Assembly (NCBI RefSeq): GCF_947500255.1
Contig: NZ_CANMRL010000007.1
Coordinates: 124,001 to 188,000, forward strand
Source of the DNA: an uncultured Psychroserpens sp.
Lineage (GTDB): Bacteria > Bacteroidota > Bacteroidia > Flavobacteriales > Flavobacteriaceae
Direction of reading: 5' to 3'
Length of the DNA stretch: 64,000 nucleotides
The notes beneath the pieces are model-generated. The model had not been told where the DNA came from, ran no database searches, and saw only the letters and a list, made by a program, of their open reading frames with translations. The translations under genes and the position numbers were made by a program. How positions within the stretch are numbered: the first letter of the stretch is position 1; every line of letters begins with the position of its first letter. Of this stretch, positions 27,050 to 36,569 are shown piece by piece.

Positions 27050-29005
27050 ATGAATTTATTAACCAAAATAGCGCTATGCTTTATTATTACAGGATGTTTT
27101 AGCCCATATACAAACGCTCAAAATCATAAAAATAAGCTAGAAGAATTATCATACTATATCGGCATTTGGCAGCCTTCTCCAGATCATCCAATGTTAGAAA
27201 AGAAACCTAAAATGAAAGACCTAAAGGTTATAGATTTTGAATGGGGAACAGACAGGAAGGTTATCTATTCTAAGACAGGATTCTATTCGGCTACTAAAAA
27301 GAAAGTAATGTCAGAAGGTCTCATTACTTATAATCCAACTACAGATAAGATTGTTTGGATAGAATATCAAATTGATGGTTCCATGCTTTTTGAAGGCGAA
27401 TACCAATTGCTTGGTGATAATAAGGTAAGACGTGAGTACAAAGTGTATTATCCTAAAGGAGATAGTACCATTCCATTTCCCGAGAAAGACGGTTGGGTAA
27501 GAACCTTTCGTGAAACATTTACACCTAAATCTAACAATGCCATAGATTGGTACACAGAGTTATTAATTGATGGTAAATGGATTAAACGAGGTTGGGATGA
27601 TTTTACAGCAATTAGACAATCGCCAAAAATTCCGATAACATCACATTCTACTGAGGCTATTAGACACTATAATCAAGCAAGAACATTTGAAAATGAACTA
27701 AATTTAGATCAGGCAGAAACCTTATATCAAAACGCATTGCAATTAGATTCAACATTTGCAATGGCACATTTCCGTTTGGCGATGCTGAGAGATAATTATG
27801 ATTATCGAAGAGAAAAACTAAATGACGCTTTGAAATATATTGATTTAATTTCTGAGGGAGAACAGCTCTTAATTAAAGGCCGCGTAGATTTTTATTCTTT
27901 AGGATATGATGGGTCAAAAGAGTATGGTTACTTTAAAGAATTGGTCGCATTGTATCCAGAAGATGAGGAAGCCAATTATTTATTTGGATTTGTTAATGTG
28001 CATCATGGAGGTCATAACCCCAAGTTGGCAATTAAACACTTTAAAAAAGCAATAGATATTAACTCTCAATACACCGCTGCATATAACGAATTAACCTATG
28101 CATATATGGATGTTAAAGACTATGAAAAAGCAAAAGATATTGCAAAAGTATACATTGAATTACTACCTAATTCTGTAAACCCATTAGATACGTATGCCGA
28201 AATTTTTATGCGAAATGGTGAATATCAAAAATCGATAGAATATTACAATAATGTTCTAGAAATTGACACAAAATTTCCATGGGCTATTATGGGAATTGCG
28301 GCTAATCTCAATTTCTTAGACAAGCATAAAGAGGCAAGACAGACTCTTAAGGATTTAGATATATCAACCCTGAGTGATTATGAATATAGACACCGTTGGC
28401 GTTCAGAAATAGTGTCCTATTTGGATGAAGGCGATTATAAAAATGCTACAAAAACACTCGAAGCACAAAAACAGGAAAGTTTATCTGGTAAGAATAAACG
28501 AGAACCTATATTTCACATCTATTACGCTTTCCTAAGGAAAACACGTTTGTATTTTGAGAATAGTCAGAGTGATGAAGGGTGGAATGAGTATCAACAATGG
28601 AACACTTACGTTCAGAATACAATTAAAAATGAAAAAACAAAGAAGCGTATTTTAGATCTAGGGTTATATTATGAGAGTTATAGTGCCTTTATAGATGGTG
28701 ATTTTAATCGAGCCATGAGTAAACTAGAAGCCTTCAATTTGGCGCATGGAGAAGATACAGAAGCTGCCAAACTATTAAGAGCAAAATTGTTGTTTGCTAA
28801 AGCGTCTTATGATATGGCTGTTCAACAATTGCTTGAATGCGATACTAACGATCCATTGACACAATATTGGTTAGCTAGAGCGTTGATAGAACAAAATAAA
28901 AAGGCCGAAGCAACACTGTATCTTAATAAAATATTGACCTTAAATGATCGAAATAATATCAATTTGGCAATAGTAAGAAAAAAGGCAAAAGCATTACTCC
29001 AATAA
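27050..29005 (+). CDS. Secreted TPR protein with N-terminal lipocalin-like domain
   Basis: The 651-residue protein has an N-terminal signal (a Cys in the hydrophobic part, ITGCF, could be a lipobox at residue 16, or cleavage follows NAQ). A beta-rich domain (about 30-190, LEELSYYIGIWQPSP, KVIYSKTGFYS) resembles DUF1579-type barrels. From about 200 to the end are at least eight TPR units (ARTFENELNLDQAETLYQNALQ being the first clear one, written here without its last residues). It starts 4 bp after the DUF2911 gene and closes the module 3 operon. A scaffold role is likely. Confidence 0.8.
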   Translation: MNLLTKIALCFIITGCFSPYTNAQNHKNKLEELSYYIGIWQPSPDHPMLEKKPKMKDLKVIDFEWGTDRKVIYSKTGFYSATKKKVMSEGLITYNPTTDKIVWIEYQIDGSMLFEGEYQLLGDNKVRREYKVYYPKGDSTIPFPEKDGWVRTFRETFTPKSNNAIDWYTELLIDGKWIKRGWDDFTAIRQSPKIPITSHSTEAIRHYNQARTFENELNLDQAETLYQNALQLDSTFAMAHFRLAMLRDNYDYRREKLNDALKYIDLISEGEQLLIKGRVDFYSLGYDGSKEYGYFKELVALYPEDEEANYLFGFVNVHHGGHNPKLAIKHFKKAIDINSQYTAAYNELTYAYMDVKDYEKAKDIAKVYIELLPNSVNPLDTYAEIFMRNGEYQKSIEYYNNVLEIDTKFPWAIMGIAANLNFLDKHKEARQTLKDLDISTLSDYEYRHRWRSEIVSYLDEGDYKNATKTLEAQKQESLSGKNKREPIFHIYYAFLRKTRLYFENSQSDEGWNEYQQWNTYVQNTIKNEKTKKRILDLGLYYESYSAFIDGDFNRAMSKLEAFNLAHGEDTEAAKLLRAKLLFAKASYDMAVQQLLECDTNDPLTQYWLARALIEQNKKAEATLYLNKILTLNDRNNINLAIVRKKAKALLQ

Positions 29006-29009
29006 TCTA

Positions 29010-29040
29010 TTGCTATCAGTTAAAAATAGTCGTATTTTTG
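29010..29040 (+). promoter_or_regulatory. Bacteroidota-type promoter of lpdA
   Basis: TTG at 29010-29012, a 20-bp spacer and TATTTTTG (29033-29040) match the primary-sigma consensus of Bacteroidota (TTG then TAnnTTTG). The start codon is 34 bp further. This separates lpdA from the preceding secreted operon. Confidence 0.6.
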
Positions 29041-29074
29041 TACTCATTTTATTAAAACTGATAAATATTTTCTT

Positions 29075-30475
29075 ATGAAATCATACGATGTAGCAGTAAT
29101 AGGTTCTGGTCCTGGTGGATATGTGGCAGCAATTCGTTGTGCACAACTAGGCATGAAAACAGCAATAATCGAGAAATATTCTACACTAGGAGGTACATGT
29201 TTAAATGTTGGTTGTATTCCAAGTAAAGCGCTTTTAGCGTCTTCTCATCATTATGAAGAAGCAACAAAGCATTTTGAAGACCATGGAATTGAAATTCCTG
29301 GAGATATAAAAGTCAACCTAGAAAAAATGATCGGACGCAAGCAAGCTGTTGTTGATCAAACTACTGGCGGAATTGATTTCTTAATGAAAAAAAATAAGAT
29401 AGACGTCTATGAAGGTTTAGGTAGCTTTAAAGACGCAACGCATATTAAGATCGACGGAAAGGATGCTGGCGAGATTGAAGCAAAGAATATTATCATTGCT
29501 ACAGGTTCGAAACCATCAAATTTACCGTTTATCACTTTAGATAAAGAACGTATCATTACGTCTACTGAAGCGTTGAAGCTTAAAGAAATTCCAAAGCACA
29601 TGATCGTAATTGGTGGTGGTGTTATTGGATTGGAACTTGGGCAAGTTTATAGACGTTTAGGAGCAGAGGTGACCGTTATTGAATATATGGATCGCATTCT
29701 TCCAACAATGGATGCAGGACTTTCAAAAGAATTGAATAAGGTCTTTAAAAAGGCAAAATTCAAAATGATGATGTCTCACAAAGTGCAATCGGTTGAACGA
29801 AACGGTGATGAGGTTATCGTAAAAGCTGAAAACAAAAAAGGTGAAGTTGTTGAGTTTAAAGGTGATTACTGTTTAGTGTCTGTAGGTCGTCGTCCATATA
29901 CTGATGGATTAAATGCTGAAGCTGCAGGTGTGAAGCTAAATGATAGAGGCCAAGTAGAAGTTAACAATCATTTGCAAACCAATGTGTCTAATATCTACGC
30001 GATTGGTGATGTAGTTAAAGGTGCTATGTTAGCACATAAAGCTGAAGAAGAAGGTGTGTTTGTTGCTGAAACTTTAGCCGGACAAAAACCACATATCAAT
30101 TACAATTTAATTCCTGGAGTTGTATATACATGGCCAGAAGTTGCAGCTGTTGGTAAAACGGAAGAAGAATTGAAAGAAGCAGGAGTAGCCTATAAAGCTG
30201 GACAGTTTCCGTTTAGAGCGCTAGGTCGTGCTAGAGCAGGAGGAGACCTTGATGGGTTTGTAAAAATATTAGCCGATAAAACTACAGACGAAGTTTTAGG
30301 AATTCATATGATTGGTGCTCGCTGTGCCGATTTAATTGCTGAAGCTGTTGTAGCAATGGAATACAGAGCCTCTGCTGAAGATATCTCGCGTATGTCTCAT
30401 GCACACCCAACGTTTGCAGAAGCAGTTAAAGAAGCGGCTTTAGCAGCAACAGATGACAGACCGTTGCATATTTAG
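29075..30475 (+). CDS. lpdA: Dihydrolipoyl dehydrogenase
   Basis: The 466-residue flavoprotein has all the family motifs. They are the FAD-binding GSGPGG (10-15), the redox pair C42 and C47 (GGTCLNVGCIPSK), the NAD-binding GGGVIGLELG (about 184), the GDV motif AIGDVV, and the C-terminal active-site HPTFAE (H444, E449). It is the E3 subunit that reoxidises lipoamide in the pyruvate, 2-oxoglutarate and branched-chain dehydrogenase complexes and the glycine cleavage system. It is cytoplasmic and monocistronic, bounded by its own promoter and the terminator at 30539-30567. Confidence 0.97.
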   Translation: MKSYDVAVIGSGPGGYVAAIRCAQLGMKTAIIEKYSTLGGTCLNVGCIPSKALLASSHHYEEATKHFEDHGIEIPGDIKVNLEKMIGRKQAVVDQTTGGIDFLMKKNKIDVYEGLGSFKDATHIKIDGKDAGEIEAKNIIIATGSKPSNLPFITLDKERIITSTEALKLKEIPKHMIVIGGGVIGLELGQVYRRLGAEVTVIEYMDRILPTMDAGLSKELNKVFKKAKFKMMMSHKVQSVERNGDEVIVKAENKKGEVVEFKGDYCLVSVGRRPYTDGLNAEAAGVKLNDRGQVEVNNHLQTNVSNIYAIGDVVKGAMLAHKAEEEGVFVAETLAGQKPHINYNLIPGVVYTWPEVAAVGKTEEELKEAGVAYKAGQFPFRALGRARAGGDLDGFVKILADKTTDEVLGIHMIGARCADLIAEAVVAMEYRASAEDISRMSHAHPTFAEAVKEAALAATDDRPLHI

Positions 30476-30486
30476 AACACCACGAC

Positions 30487-30517
30487 TGTCATTCCAAGCG
30501 TAGTCGAGGAATCTCAT
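30487..30517. repeat. Dispersed intergenic repeat of flavobacterial type
   Basis: The stretch TGTCATTCC, then AAGCGTAGTCGA, then GGAATCTCAT resembles the intergenic repeat known from many Bacteroidota genomes (GTCATTCCGAGC...GAGGAATCT), with ATTCC/GGAAT arms. Only one copy is in this window, so the repeat call rests on recollection. Confidence 0.5.
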
Positions 30518-30538
30518 AGGTCAACATCATAACAATTT

Positions 30539-30567
30539 AAAGCGAACCACATGGTTCGCTTTTTTTA
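30539..30567 (+). terminator. Rho-independent terminator after lpdA
   Basis: AAAGCGAACC (30539-30548), loop ACAT, GGTTCGCTTT (30553-30562), then more T to 30567: a 10-bp perfect stem with a T-run. Confidence 0.85.
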
Positions 30568-30691
30568 TGGATATTTCTTTGGTCTGTAACATTATATTAT
30601 CTTTAATGACAGATAGTTATTGTAACTAAAGTGTTATACTGTCGTCATATGATGTATACTATCTTTTGCTAATCATTTTAATCCAATTGAC

Positions 30692-32479
30692 ATGTTTAAA
30701 AAAATCACACTTCTCTTCTTTTTAATGTCTTTAGCGCTTTACGGACAAAAAAACGCTCAAGAGATTAATAGTTTTACGAAAGATCTAGATCAAAAAATCC
30801 CAAAATTACTGCAAGAATTTACAGTACCAGGTACAGCAATTGCTATTATCGAAAATGGCGAATTGGTATTACAAAAAGCCTATGGTTATGCCGATGTAGA
30901 TACAAAAACAAAAGTAACAGCGCAAACGGGCTTTAATATTGGTTCTATCTCCAAAACAATTGCAGCTTGGGGAATTATGAAACTAGTAGAAGAAGGTAAG
31001 ATTGACTTAGACGCACCAGCCGAAAACTATTTAACACGTTGGAAATTGCCAGAATCAGAGTTTGATTCTAAACAAGTAACCGTAAGGCGATTGTTAAGTC
31101 ATACAGCTGGTTTATCGTTACATGGTTATCCTGGATGGACACCTGATGATCGTTTATCTACTATAGAAGAATCTTTAAATGGTCGCAATAATGGACCAGG
31201 CAGAGTAGAAATGATTATGGAACCAGGAACAAAATGGAAGTATTCTGGAGGCGGATATACCATCTTGCAACTCATTATGGAAGAAGTCACAGGGCAAAAG
31301 TTTGAAGATTATATGCAAGCACAAATTTTAAAGCCATTAGGCATGACCAATAGTAGCTATAAAATTGATAAAACCATACTTAAAAACTCATCTTTTGAAT
31401 ACGATAATTTTGGAGAACGAATAGATTTTGAATTGTTTACAGCACAAGCTGCAGCGGGATTGCACACAACGATTGAAGATTTTACACGGTTTGCTTATGC
31501 AAGTCTTTTTGCCTACAAAAACAACAAAAAATACAATAGTGTTTTGACGTCGAGCACTCTTAAAGACATGATGCAACCGGCTCCAGCTTCAAATGACAGC
31601 TATGGTTTAGGATATCAGGTGCAGAGTATTCCTGGTGTATCGTATACCTTAAAAGGCCATGGAGGCGCTAATACAGGTTGGCATGCATTTTTTAGAGTCA
31701 ACCCAGATACCAATGATGGTTTTATTATGATTACCAATGGTGGTTCTGGTCATAATATTTACAGACAAGTATTTTGTGATTGGATTCAATGGAAAACAGG
31801 TGCTTCAATGGGGAATAGGTGTATTATCAAACCATCTATTGCAGCCAAACTAAAAACAATTATAGATGCTGAAGGTATCGATAATCTGGCTTCTGCTTAT
31901 AACAATCTAAAACTAAATAATGCAGATGCTTATAATTTTTCCGAAGACATATTGAATAGTTTTGGTTACTACTATATGAGTAGAAAAGAGATTGATAAGG
32001 CTATGGCAATTTTTAAGTTAAATGTCGATCAATTTCCTGAATCATCAAACGTTTATGATAGTTATGGTGAAGCGCTCCTAACCAATGGCAATAAAGAAGA
32101 AGCAATTATAAATTACAAAAAATCGGTGGAACTCAATCCAGCAAATACCAATGGTGTTCAGGTATTAAAAAATCTAAACGTTGATATAAGTAATTTACCA
32201 AAAGCATTTGAAATTGATACGGCTAAATTAGATGATTACATTGGTAAGTATCAGTTAGCAGCAGAGTTTATAGTTACTATAGCAAGAGATGAAAATAAAT
32301 TAACTGCAACACCAACAGGACAAAGTATGGTTATGCTTATTCCAATGTCTGAAGATAAATTCTTTGTAGATGAAGTAAAAGCAGAAGTCACTTTTAATAG
32401 AAATGCGAATGGAGATATTGAAAGTATGACCTTGAACCAAAATGGGCGAGAAACATTTGGTCTTAAATTGAAAGAATAG
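30692..32479 (+). CDS. Secreted SxxK serine hydrolase with TPR-like tail
   Basis: The 595-residue protein has a signal peptide (ALYGQ). The beta-lactamase/PBP-like domain (about 30-370) shows S85-I-S-K88, Y184-S-G186 in place of YxN, and KGHGGANTG as the third motif. Then follow two TPR-like units (about 425-495: YYMSRKEIDKAMAIFKLNV, YGEALLTNGNKEEAIINYK) and a C-terminal beta-rich domain like those appended to many such hydrolases. Expected site is the periplasm; substrate is unknown. It is monocistronic, ending at the shared terminator 32484-32523. Confidence 0.87.
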   Translation: MFKKITLLFFLMSLALYGQKNAQEINSFTKDLDQKIPKLLQEFTVPGTAIAIIENGELVLQKAYGYADVDTKTKVTAQTGFNIGSISKTIAAWGIMKLVEEGKIDLDAPAENYLTRWKLPESEFDSKQVTVRRLLSHTAGLSLHGYPGWTPDDRLSTIEESLNGRNNGPGRVEMIMEPGTKWKYSGGGYTILQLIMEEVTGQKFEDYMQAQILKPLGMTNSSYKIDKTILKNSSFEYDNFGERIDFELFTAQAAAGLHTTIEDFTRFAYASLFAYKNNKKYNSVLTSSTLKDMMQPAPASNDSYGLGYQVQSIPGVSYTLKGHGGANTGWHAFFRVNPDTNDGFIMITNGGSGHNIYRQVFCDWIQWKTGASMGNRCIIKPSIAAKLKTIIDAEGIDNLASAYNNLKLNNADAYNFSEDILNSFGYYYMSRKEIDKAMAIFKLNVDQFPESSNVYDSYGEALLTNGNKEEAIINYKKSVELNPANTNGVQVLKNLNVDISNLPKAFEIDTAKLDDYIGKYQLAAEFIVTIARDENKLTATPTGQSMVMLIPMSEDKFFVDEVKAEVTFNRNANGDIESMTLNQNGRETFGLKLKE

Positions 32480-32483
32480 AATA

Positions 32484-32523
32484 AAATATAAAGAGCGAAT
32501 CCGATGATTCGCTCTTTATATTT
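32484..32523. terminator. Bidirectional terminator between convergent genes
   Basis: The two 18-base arms 32484-32501 and 32506-32523 pair perfectly around the loop CGAT. The GC-rich core AGCGAATC/GATTCGCT is flanked by A/T tracts on both sides, so it can stop transcription from both the hydrolase gene (plus) and the TPR lipoprotein gene (minus). Confidence 0.85.
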
Positions 32524-32538
32524 AAGATATTATCTTTT

Positions 32539-34266
32539 TTATTTCACCTTAGATCCAACTAATTCAATATCAGCAGTTGCCCAACTACTTTTTAAAGCAG
32601 TTTCCATTTTAGATGCATTTTCGGTGTCACCTAATTTTTCATAGGCGAGTTTAAGTCCGTGATGAGCCCAACCATTTTTTGGCAATCGTTTTAAATCGTC
32701 TTGATAGGTAGTAACAGCCTCTTGATATTGTCCATCTTTGATCAATACATCTCCCAAATGATGACGAATAGAGAAAAACCAATCTGGAGGTTCGTTGTAA
32801 TTCAAAGCATCTTCAATAACTACAGCATCTTTAAGTAGATCAATACTCGTTTTATAATCACCTTGGGCAGCTAATAATTCGGCCTCTAAAACCATATCAG
32901 CTAAACCAATTAAGGTGCCTACTGTGTTTATATCCCAAATGGTAATTTCATTCATACCCTCGTCGCTAGCATATACTTTTAGTGCTTCTAGTTCGGTCTT
33001 CGCTTTATCCAATTCATTCTTTGCAACGTAAGCCATACCACTAGCATAATGCTGCATCGCTAGAGGATATTTTAGGCTACTCAATTCTTTATGCGCTAAT
33101 ATCTCATCCCACATTCCAAATTTCACCATAGAATAGTAAGGAATCACATAATAGTGCTGTAATGTTCCCCAACCTGGCTCGGCCATAATATCTGGATGAA
33201 CATGCTTTGATACTTTATTTGCGCCAATCATTGCCCAATGCTTGTTACCTTCTAAAGCTGCTGTAGCTGCCATAAAATGGTAGTTATGCGGATAATAGGC
33301 GAGCGGATAAGCACCTTGTGCATGACAAAGCGTTACATAAGTACTATCGGCTTTTACGGCATTGATATTTGACACAGTCCCTTTATGATAATCGCCTGTA
33401 CGTATGTAGACATGTGAAGGCATATGTACGAGATGTCCAGCGCCAGGAATTGTCCCATCATCAAAAACTTTAGCAGAAGCATAGGCTCGCTCTGGTGTAC
33501 TAGAGGCTTCAACAGCATGAATATAAAAATGATTAGCTCCAGGATGCGTAGGATAAGCCTTTATAATGCTTTCTAATAGAGCTACAATTTCTGGTGTCCA
33601 CGGTTTTTCGGTACCGTCTTTTTCATTTAAATCCCAAGGGTGTAGGTTCATAACAGATTCGGCATACATTGTTGCTATTTCTAAATCATCTGGATATGTA
33701 TCATGAACCGTTTTCAAGGCATTTGAATAATTAATATCTAATTGTGAGCGATCTTCTGGAGGTGTAGCCGAATACCGCTCAGCCATAGCATTAATCATAG
33801 CCTTTTCCTTTTCAGTAACAGTATTGGATAGTTTTTTTGCTTCTTGAATGGCATTATAAGCGCGCTCATAGTGGTTATCTTCCATACCACCATTGTAATT
33901 TGGTCCTAATACGTAGGCATAACCCCAAAAAGCCATAGCGCAGTTTGGATCTAATTTGGTTGCATAAAAAAATGAACGAGCAGCTTCGGCATGATTAAAA
34001 GCATAAGCCAAAGTTAATCCTTGGTTGAAATATTTTTGAACCAAATCGTTAGTTGTGGTGATTGGATAATTAAGAGTTCCAAGACCTTCAAACAAAGGGG
34101 CTTTATTGTCTATTTTATACCAATCTGCATCTGTAATTCTTGGTGCACAGGTATATTTTGGTAGCGGAGGAGTTTTAATGGTAACCTCTTCATTAGAAGC
34201 TTTATCGGTTTTGCAGGATGTAAAAGATAAGGTGAGGCAAAGCAGAAAAAGAAATCTAGTTTTCAT
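32539..34266 (-). CDS. TPR lipoprotein of unknown function
   Basis: I chose the ATG at 34266 because it gives a clean lipoprotein signal (MKTRFLFLLCLTLSFTSC, Cys18); an in-frame extension to 34344 would bury it. The protein is about 575 residues with TPR-like helices throughout. A central conserved-looking part (ANHFYIHAVEASSTPERA, GAGHLVHMPSHVYIRTGDY) has several His residues, reminiscent of a widespread uncharacterised bacterial TPR family. It should be lipid-anchored and periplasmic. It is transcribed alone. Confidence 0.85.
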   Translation of the reverse strand: MKTRFLFLLCLTLSFTSCKTDKASNEEVTIKTPPLPKYTCAPRITDADWYKIDNKAPLFEGLGTLNYPITTTNDLVQKYFNQGLTLAYAFNHAEAARSFFYATKLDPNCAMAFWGYAYVLGPNYNGGMEDNHYERAYNAIQEAKKLSNTVTEKEKAMINAMAERYSATPPEDRSQLDINYSNALKTVHDTYPDDLEIATMYAESVMNLHPWDLNEKDGTEKPWTPEIVALLESIIKAYPTHPGANHFYIHAVEASSTPERAYASAKVFDDGTIPGAGHLVHMPSHVYIRTGDYHKGTVSNINAVKADSTYVTLCHAQGAYPLAYYPHNYHFMAATAALEGNKHWAMIGANKVSKHVHPDIMAEPGWGTLQHYYVIPYYSMVKFGMWDEILAHKELSSLKYPLAMQHYASGMAYVAKNELDKAKTELEALKVYASDEGMNEITIWDINTVGTLIGLADMVLEAELLAAQGDYKTSIDLLKDAVVIEDALNYNEPPDWFFSIRHHLGDVLIKDGQYQEAVTTYQDDLKRLPKNGWAHHGLKLAYEKLGDTENASKMETALKSSWATADIELVGSKVK

Positions 34267-34379
34267 CTTTGTTGTTTTAGTTAAAATTAGTTCTACCCTT
34301 AATATAAGAACTTTAAAAATAACTATGGTTTCGCTCATATACAAGAGCTTATGTATGGTTGGAATGAAATGAATGATAG

Positions 34380-34409
34380 TTGGAACTAAAAGACCAACTT
34401 ATATATTTG
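34380..34409 (+). promoter_or_regulatory. Bacteroidota-type promoter before 34444
   Basis: TTG (34380-34382), a 19-bp spacer and TATATTTG (34402-34409) match the consensus exactly. The start codon follows 34 bp later. Confidence 0.6.
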
Positions 34410-34443
34410 GTTTTATTATATTTAAGATTCAAAATAAGCAATC

Positions 34444-34767
34444 ATGTGGGAAGAACAATTGAAATTTTACGATAGCATTGTCGAACAATGTCCAGATTTT
34501 GAACGAAAAGGTAAGAAGATGATTTACACCTCTGCTAATGGCTACATGTTTACTTTGTTAAATAAAGATGCAGAAATAGGTATTCGTTTATCAAAAGCAT
34601 CGCAAAAGGCATTTAAAGAGAAATATAATGCTACAGAATACAGATCGTATGGTGCTGTGATGCGTGATTATGTAAAAGTTCCTGAGGCTTTATACACTGA
34701 AATACAGTTACTAGTTGACTATTTCAATGAAAGCTACAATTACGTAATGACTTTGCCTCCTAAATAA
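34444..34767 (+). CDS. Small cytoplasmic protein, possibly TfoX-N/YjbR-like
   Basis: The 107-residue soluble protein has no signal peptide. The order 'basic Gly-Lys-Lys-Met strand, GYMFTLLNKDAEIGIRLSK, then a helix with YRSYGAVMRDYVKVPEAL' recalls small alpha/beta proteins of the TfoX N-terminal or MmcQ/YjbR type, where residues after RSYG contact ligands. This is a weak match by eye. It has its own promoter and is followed 14 bp later by the DUF2721 gene. Confidence 0.7.
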   Translation: MWEEQLKFYDSIVEQCPDFERKGKKMIYTSANGYMFTLLNKDAEIGIRLSKASQKAFKEKYNATEYRSYGAVMRDYVKVPEALYTEIQLLVDYFNESYNYVMTLPPK

Positions 34768-34781
34768 TCTATACAAACCAT

Positions 34782-35189
34782 ATGGAAGAATTAACACTTA
34801 CCACACCAGCATTACTGTTTTCGGCAATTTCATTGATTATGCTGGCATATACAAACCGATTTTTGGCTTATGCTGCAGTGATTAGAAATTTGCACGACAA
34901 ATATTTGGAGAAAATGGATGAGTCGCTAATTGAACAAATTAAGAACTTAAAATTAAGACTAAGCCTAACGAGATGGATGCAAATATTAGGAATCACAAGT
35001 TTACTACTCTGTGTATTGACAATGTTCTTGATATACATTGACTATCACGTTTTTGCTATCTACGTGTTTGGTATTGCTTTGATTCTATTGATTTTATCTT
35101 TGGCGCTGCTGGTTAAAGAAATTCAAATATCTACACAGGCACTGAGTTTACATTTAAGAGACATAGAAAGCCATTTGAAGAAGAAATAA
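34782..35189 (+). CDS. DUF2721 membrane protein
   Basis: The 135-residue protein has three transmembrane segments (about 8-30, 63-83, 87-110). The first is followed by the typical RFLAYAAVIRNLHDKY loop, and the ending LVKEIQISTQALSLHLRDIE is typical of DUF2721. Function of the family is unknown. It is probably co-transcribed with the upstream small gene and converges on the GYF-domain gene. Confidence 0.82.
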   Translation: MEELTLTTPALLFSAISLIMLAYTNRFLAYAAVIRNLHDKYLEKMDESLIEQIKNLKLRLSLTRWMQILGITSLLLCVLTMFLIYIDYHVFAIYVFGIALILLILSLALLVKEIQISTQALSLHLRDIESHLKKK

Positions 35190-35195
35190 AGAGTC

Positions 35196-35786
35196 TTAAA
35201 GCTCTTTTATGAGATCGTAAATTCGTAAGCGCTTACTATAATCATTTTCGTTAATATCTCTCACGAAGCAATACATACTTATTTCTTCCTTTTTTGCCTT
35301 TTCTTCAAGCTCTTCAACCGTAAAGGGACCAAATTCTTCAGATTTTTCAATGTAATAAAACTCATGACCGTAAATTAAATTGGCCACTTTCTGCCTATAT
35401 TTTTCTTTTAAAAAGGCTTGTACGTCTTCAATTGAATTTAAATTTTCATCGTAATTCGTGGTATTAATAAACAACGCAAATTCCTTCTTGTTTTGGTGAT
35501 TAAGTACTAAGATATCATCATCCTTAAAATAGGCTTTAACTGTAATTAATCCGTCTTCGGTTTCAATAGAGAAGACATTCTGAATATCAATAGTCCACGA
35601 GGTTTCTATAACAGACCGTTTTCTGGATATTTCAAGAATATTGTCTTTTCTGAACGTATATATAGATTTCTTTTTGGAAATACCGTTAACTAGAACCCAC
35701 TGCTGATTGATAAACAAATCATCGTGATGACGTGCATAATCAAATGGCTTCAAATTAGGAATAGTCTTGTGTAGGTATTCTTTCAT
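35196..35786 (-). CDS. Protein with C-terminal GYF_2-like domain
   Basis: The 196-residue soluble protein has an N-terminal beta-rich region (30-110, PH-like alternation of strands). Its C-terminal segment, EFYYIEKSEEFGPFTVEELEE, matches the GYF_2 pattern (Y...GP...EL) found in bacterial adaptor-like proteins. No signal peptide, so cytoplasmic. Function unknown; a protein-binding role is likely from the domain. Confidence 0.72.
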   Translation of the reverse strand: MKEYLHKTIPNLKPFDYARHHDDLFINQQWVLVNGISKKKSIYTFRKDNILEISRKRSVIETSWTIDIQNVFSIETEDGLITVKAYFKDDDILVLNHQNKKEFALFINTTNYDENLNSIEDVQAFLKEKYRQKVANLIYGHEFYYIEKSEEFGPFTVEELEEKAKKEEISMYCFVRDINENDYSKRLRIYDLIKEL

Positions 35787-35852
35787 TTAGCGGACTTTTA
35801 AAAAAAGTGATTTATAAGGCAACGTCTAATATACGTTTTTATTGAATAACTT

Positions 35853-36569
35853 CTAAAATTTTTCTAAATGCGTTAAGACATCTTTCTTATAACTTCTGCT
35901 AATCGGTAGAGATTGATTGCTAATTGTAATGTGTTCGTTTGTAAACGATTGTATCGAATTTATCGAAATAATGTACGATCTGTGTATTCTTAGAAATTGT
36001 AGTTTTGGTAGCTTAGCTTCAATGGCACTTATGGTTTCTCTTGTGACTATAATTTTATCATCTAAATGAATTTTTAGGTAGTCACTATAACTTTCAATAA
36101 ATATAATAGCCTCATAATCTATTTTTATCATTTTGCGCTCAGAACGCACAAACATAAAGTTAGATTCCTCAATGGCTGGAGCGGTTTTTTCTTCCGTCTT
36201 TCCGTAGATTTCAAAATAATTATGAATTGCTTTTTGTAGGCGCTCAAATGAAATAGGCTTTAATAAGTAATCAACAGCTTTAAGCTCGAACCCTTCTACG
36301 GCATAGTCTCTATAGGCTGTCGTGAAAATGACTTTTATATCAGTATTAATTGATTTTGCGAATGATATACCAGAAATTTCAGGCATATTAATGTCTAAAA
36401 AAACAAGATCAATAGTGTGATTGCTTATATAGTTAAAAGCCTCAATGGCACTACTACAACTGGCTAGTACATGTATGTTTTCAATGTTAGAAAGATGTGT
36501 TTCAATAATCTCTCTTGCAATAGCTTCATCGTCTACAATTAAACAATTAATGGGATGTGTTTTAGGCAT
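35853..36569 (-). CDS. LytTR-family response regulator (module 4)
   Basis: The 238-residue protein has a receiver domain with D59 (VFLDINMPE) and the Lys loop YLLKPISFERL, and a LytTR domain (about 135-236; RIHRSYIISINSIQSF, SLPISRSYKK). It overlaps the kinase gene by 8 bp. Its target is probably in the 37624-37809 intergenic region, where the half-site word differs from those of the other modules. Confidence 0.93.
   Translation of the reverse strand: MPKTHPINCLIVDDEAIAREIIETHLSNIENIHVLASCSSAIEAFNYISNHTIDLVFLDINMPEISGISFAKSINTDIKVIFTTAYRDYAVEGFELKAVDYLLKPISFERLQKAIHNYFEIYGKTEEKTAPAIEESNFMFVRSERKMIKIDYEAIIFIESYSDYLKIHLDDKIIVTRETISAIEAKLPKLQFLRIHRSYIISINSIQSFTNEHITISNQSLPISRSYKKDVLTHLEKF

Noticed and set aside
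30614-30628. 15-bp palindrome TAGTTA-TTG-TAACTA before the 30692 gene as operator
   Set aside because: Short and AT-rich, with no second copy in the window; chance cannot be excluded.
34267-34344. N-terminal extension of the TPR lipoprotein
   Set aside because: It would bury a clean lipoprotein signal whose Met is at 34266.
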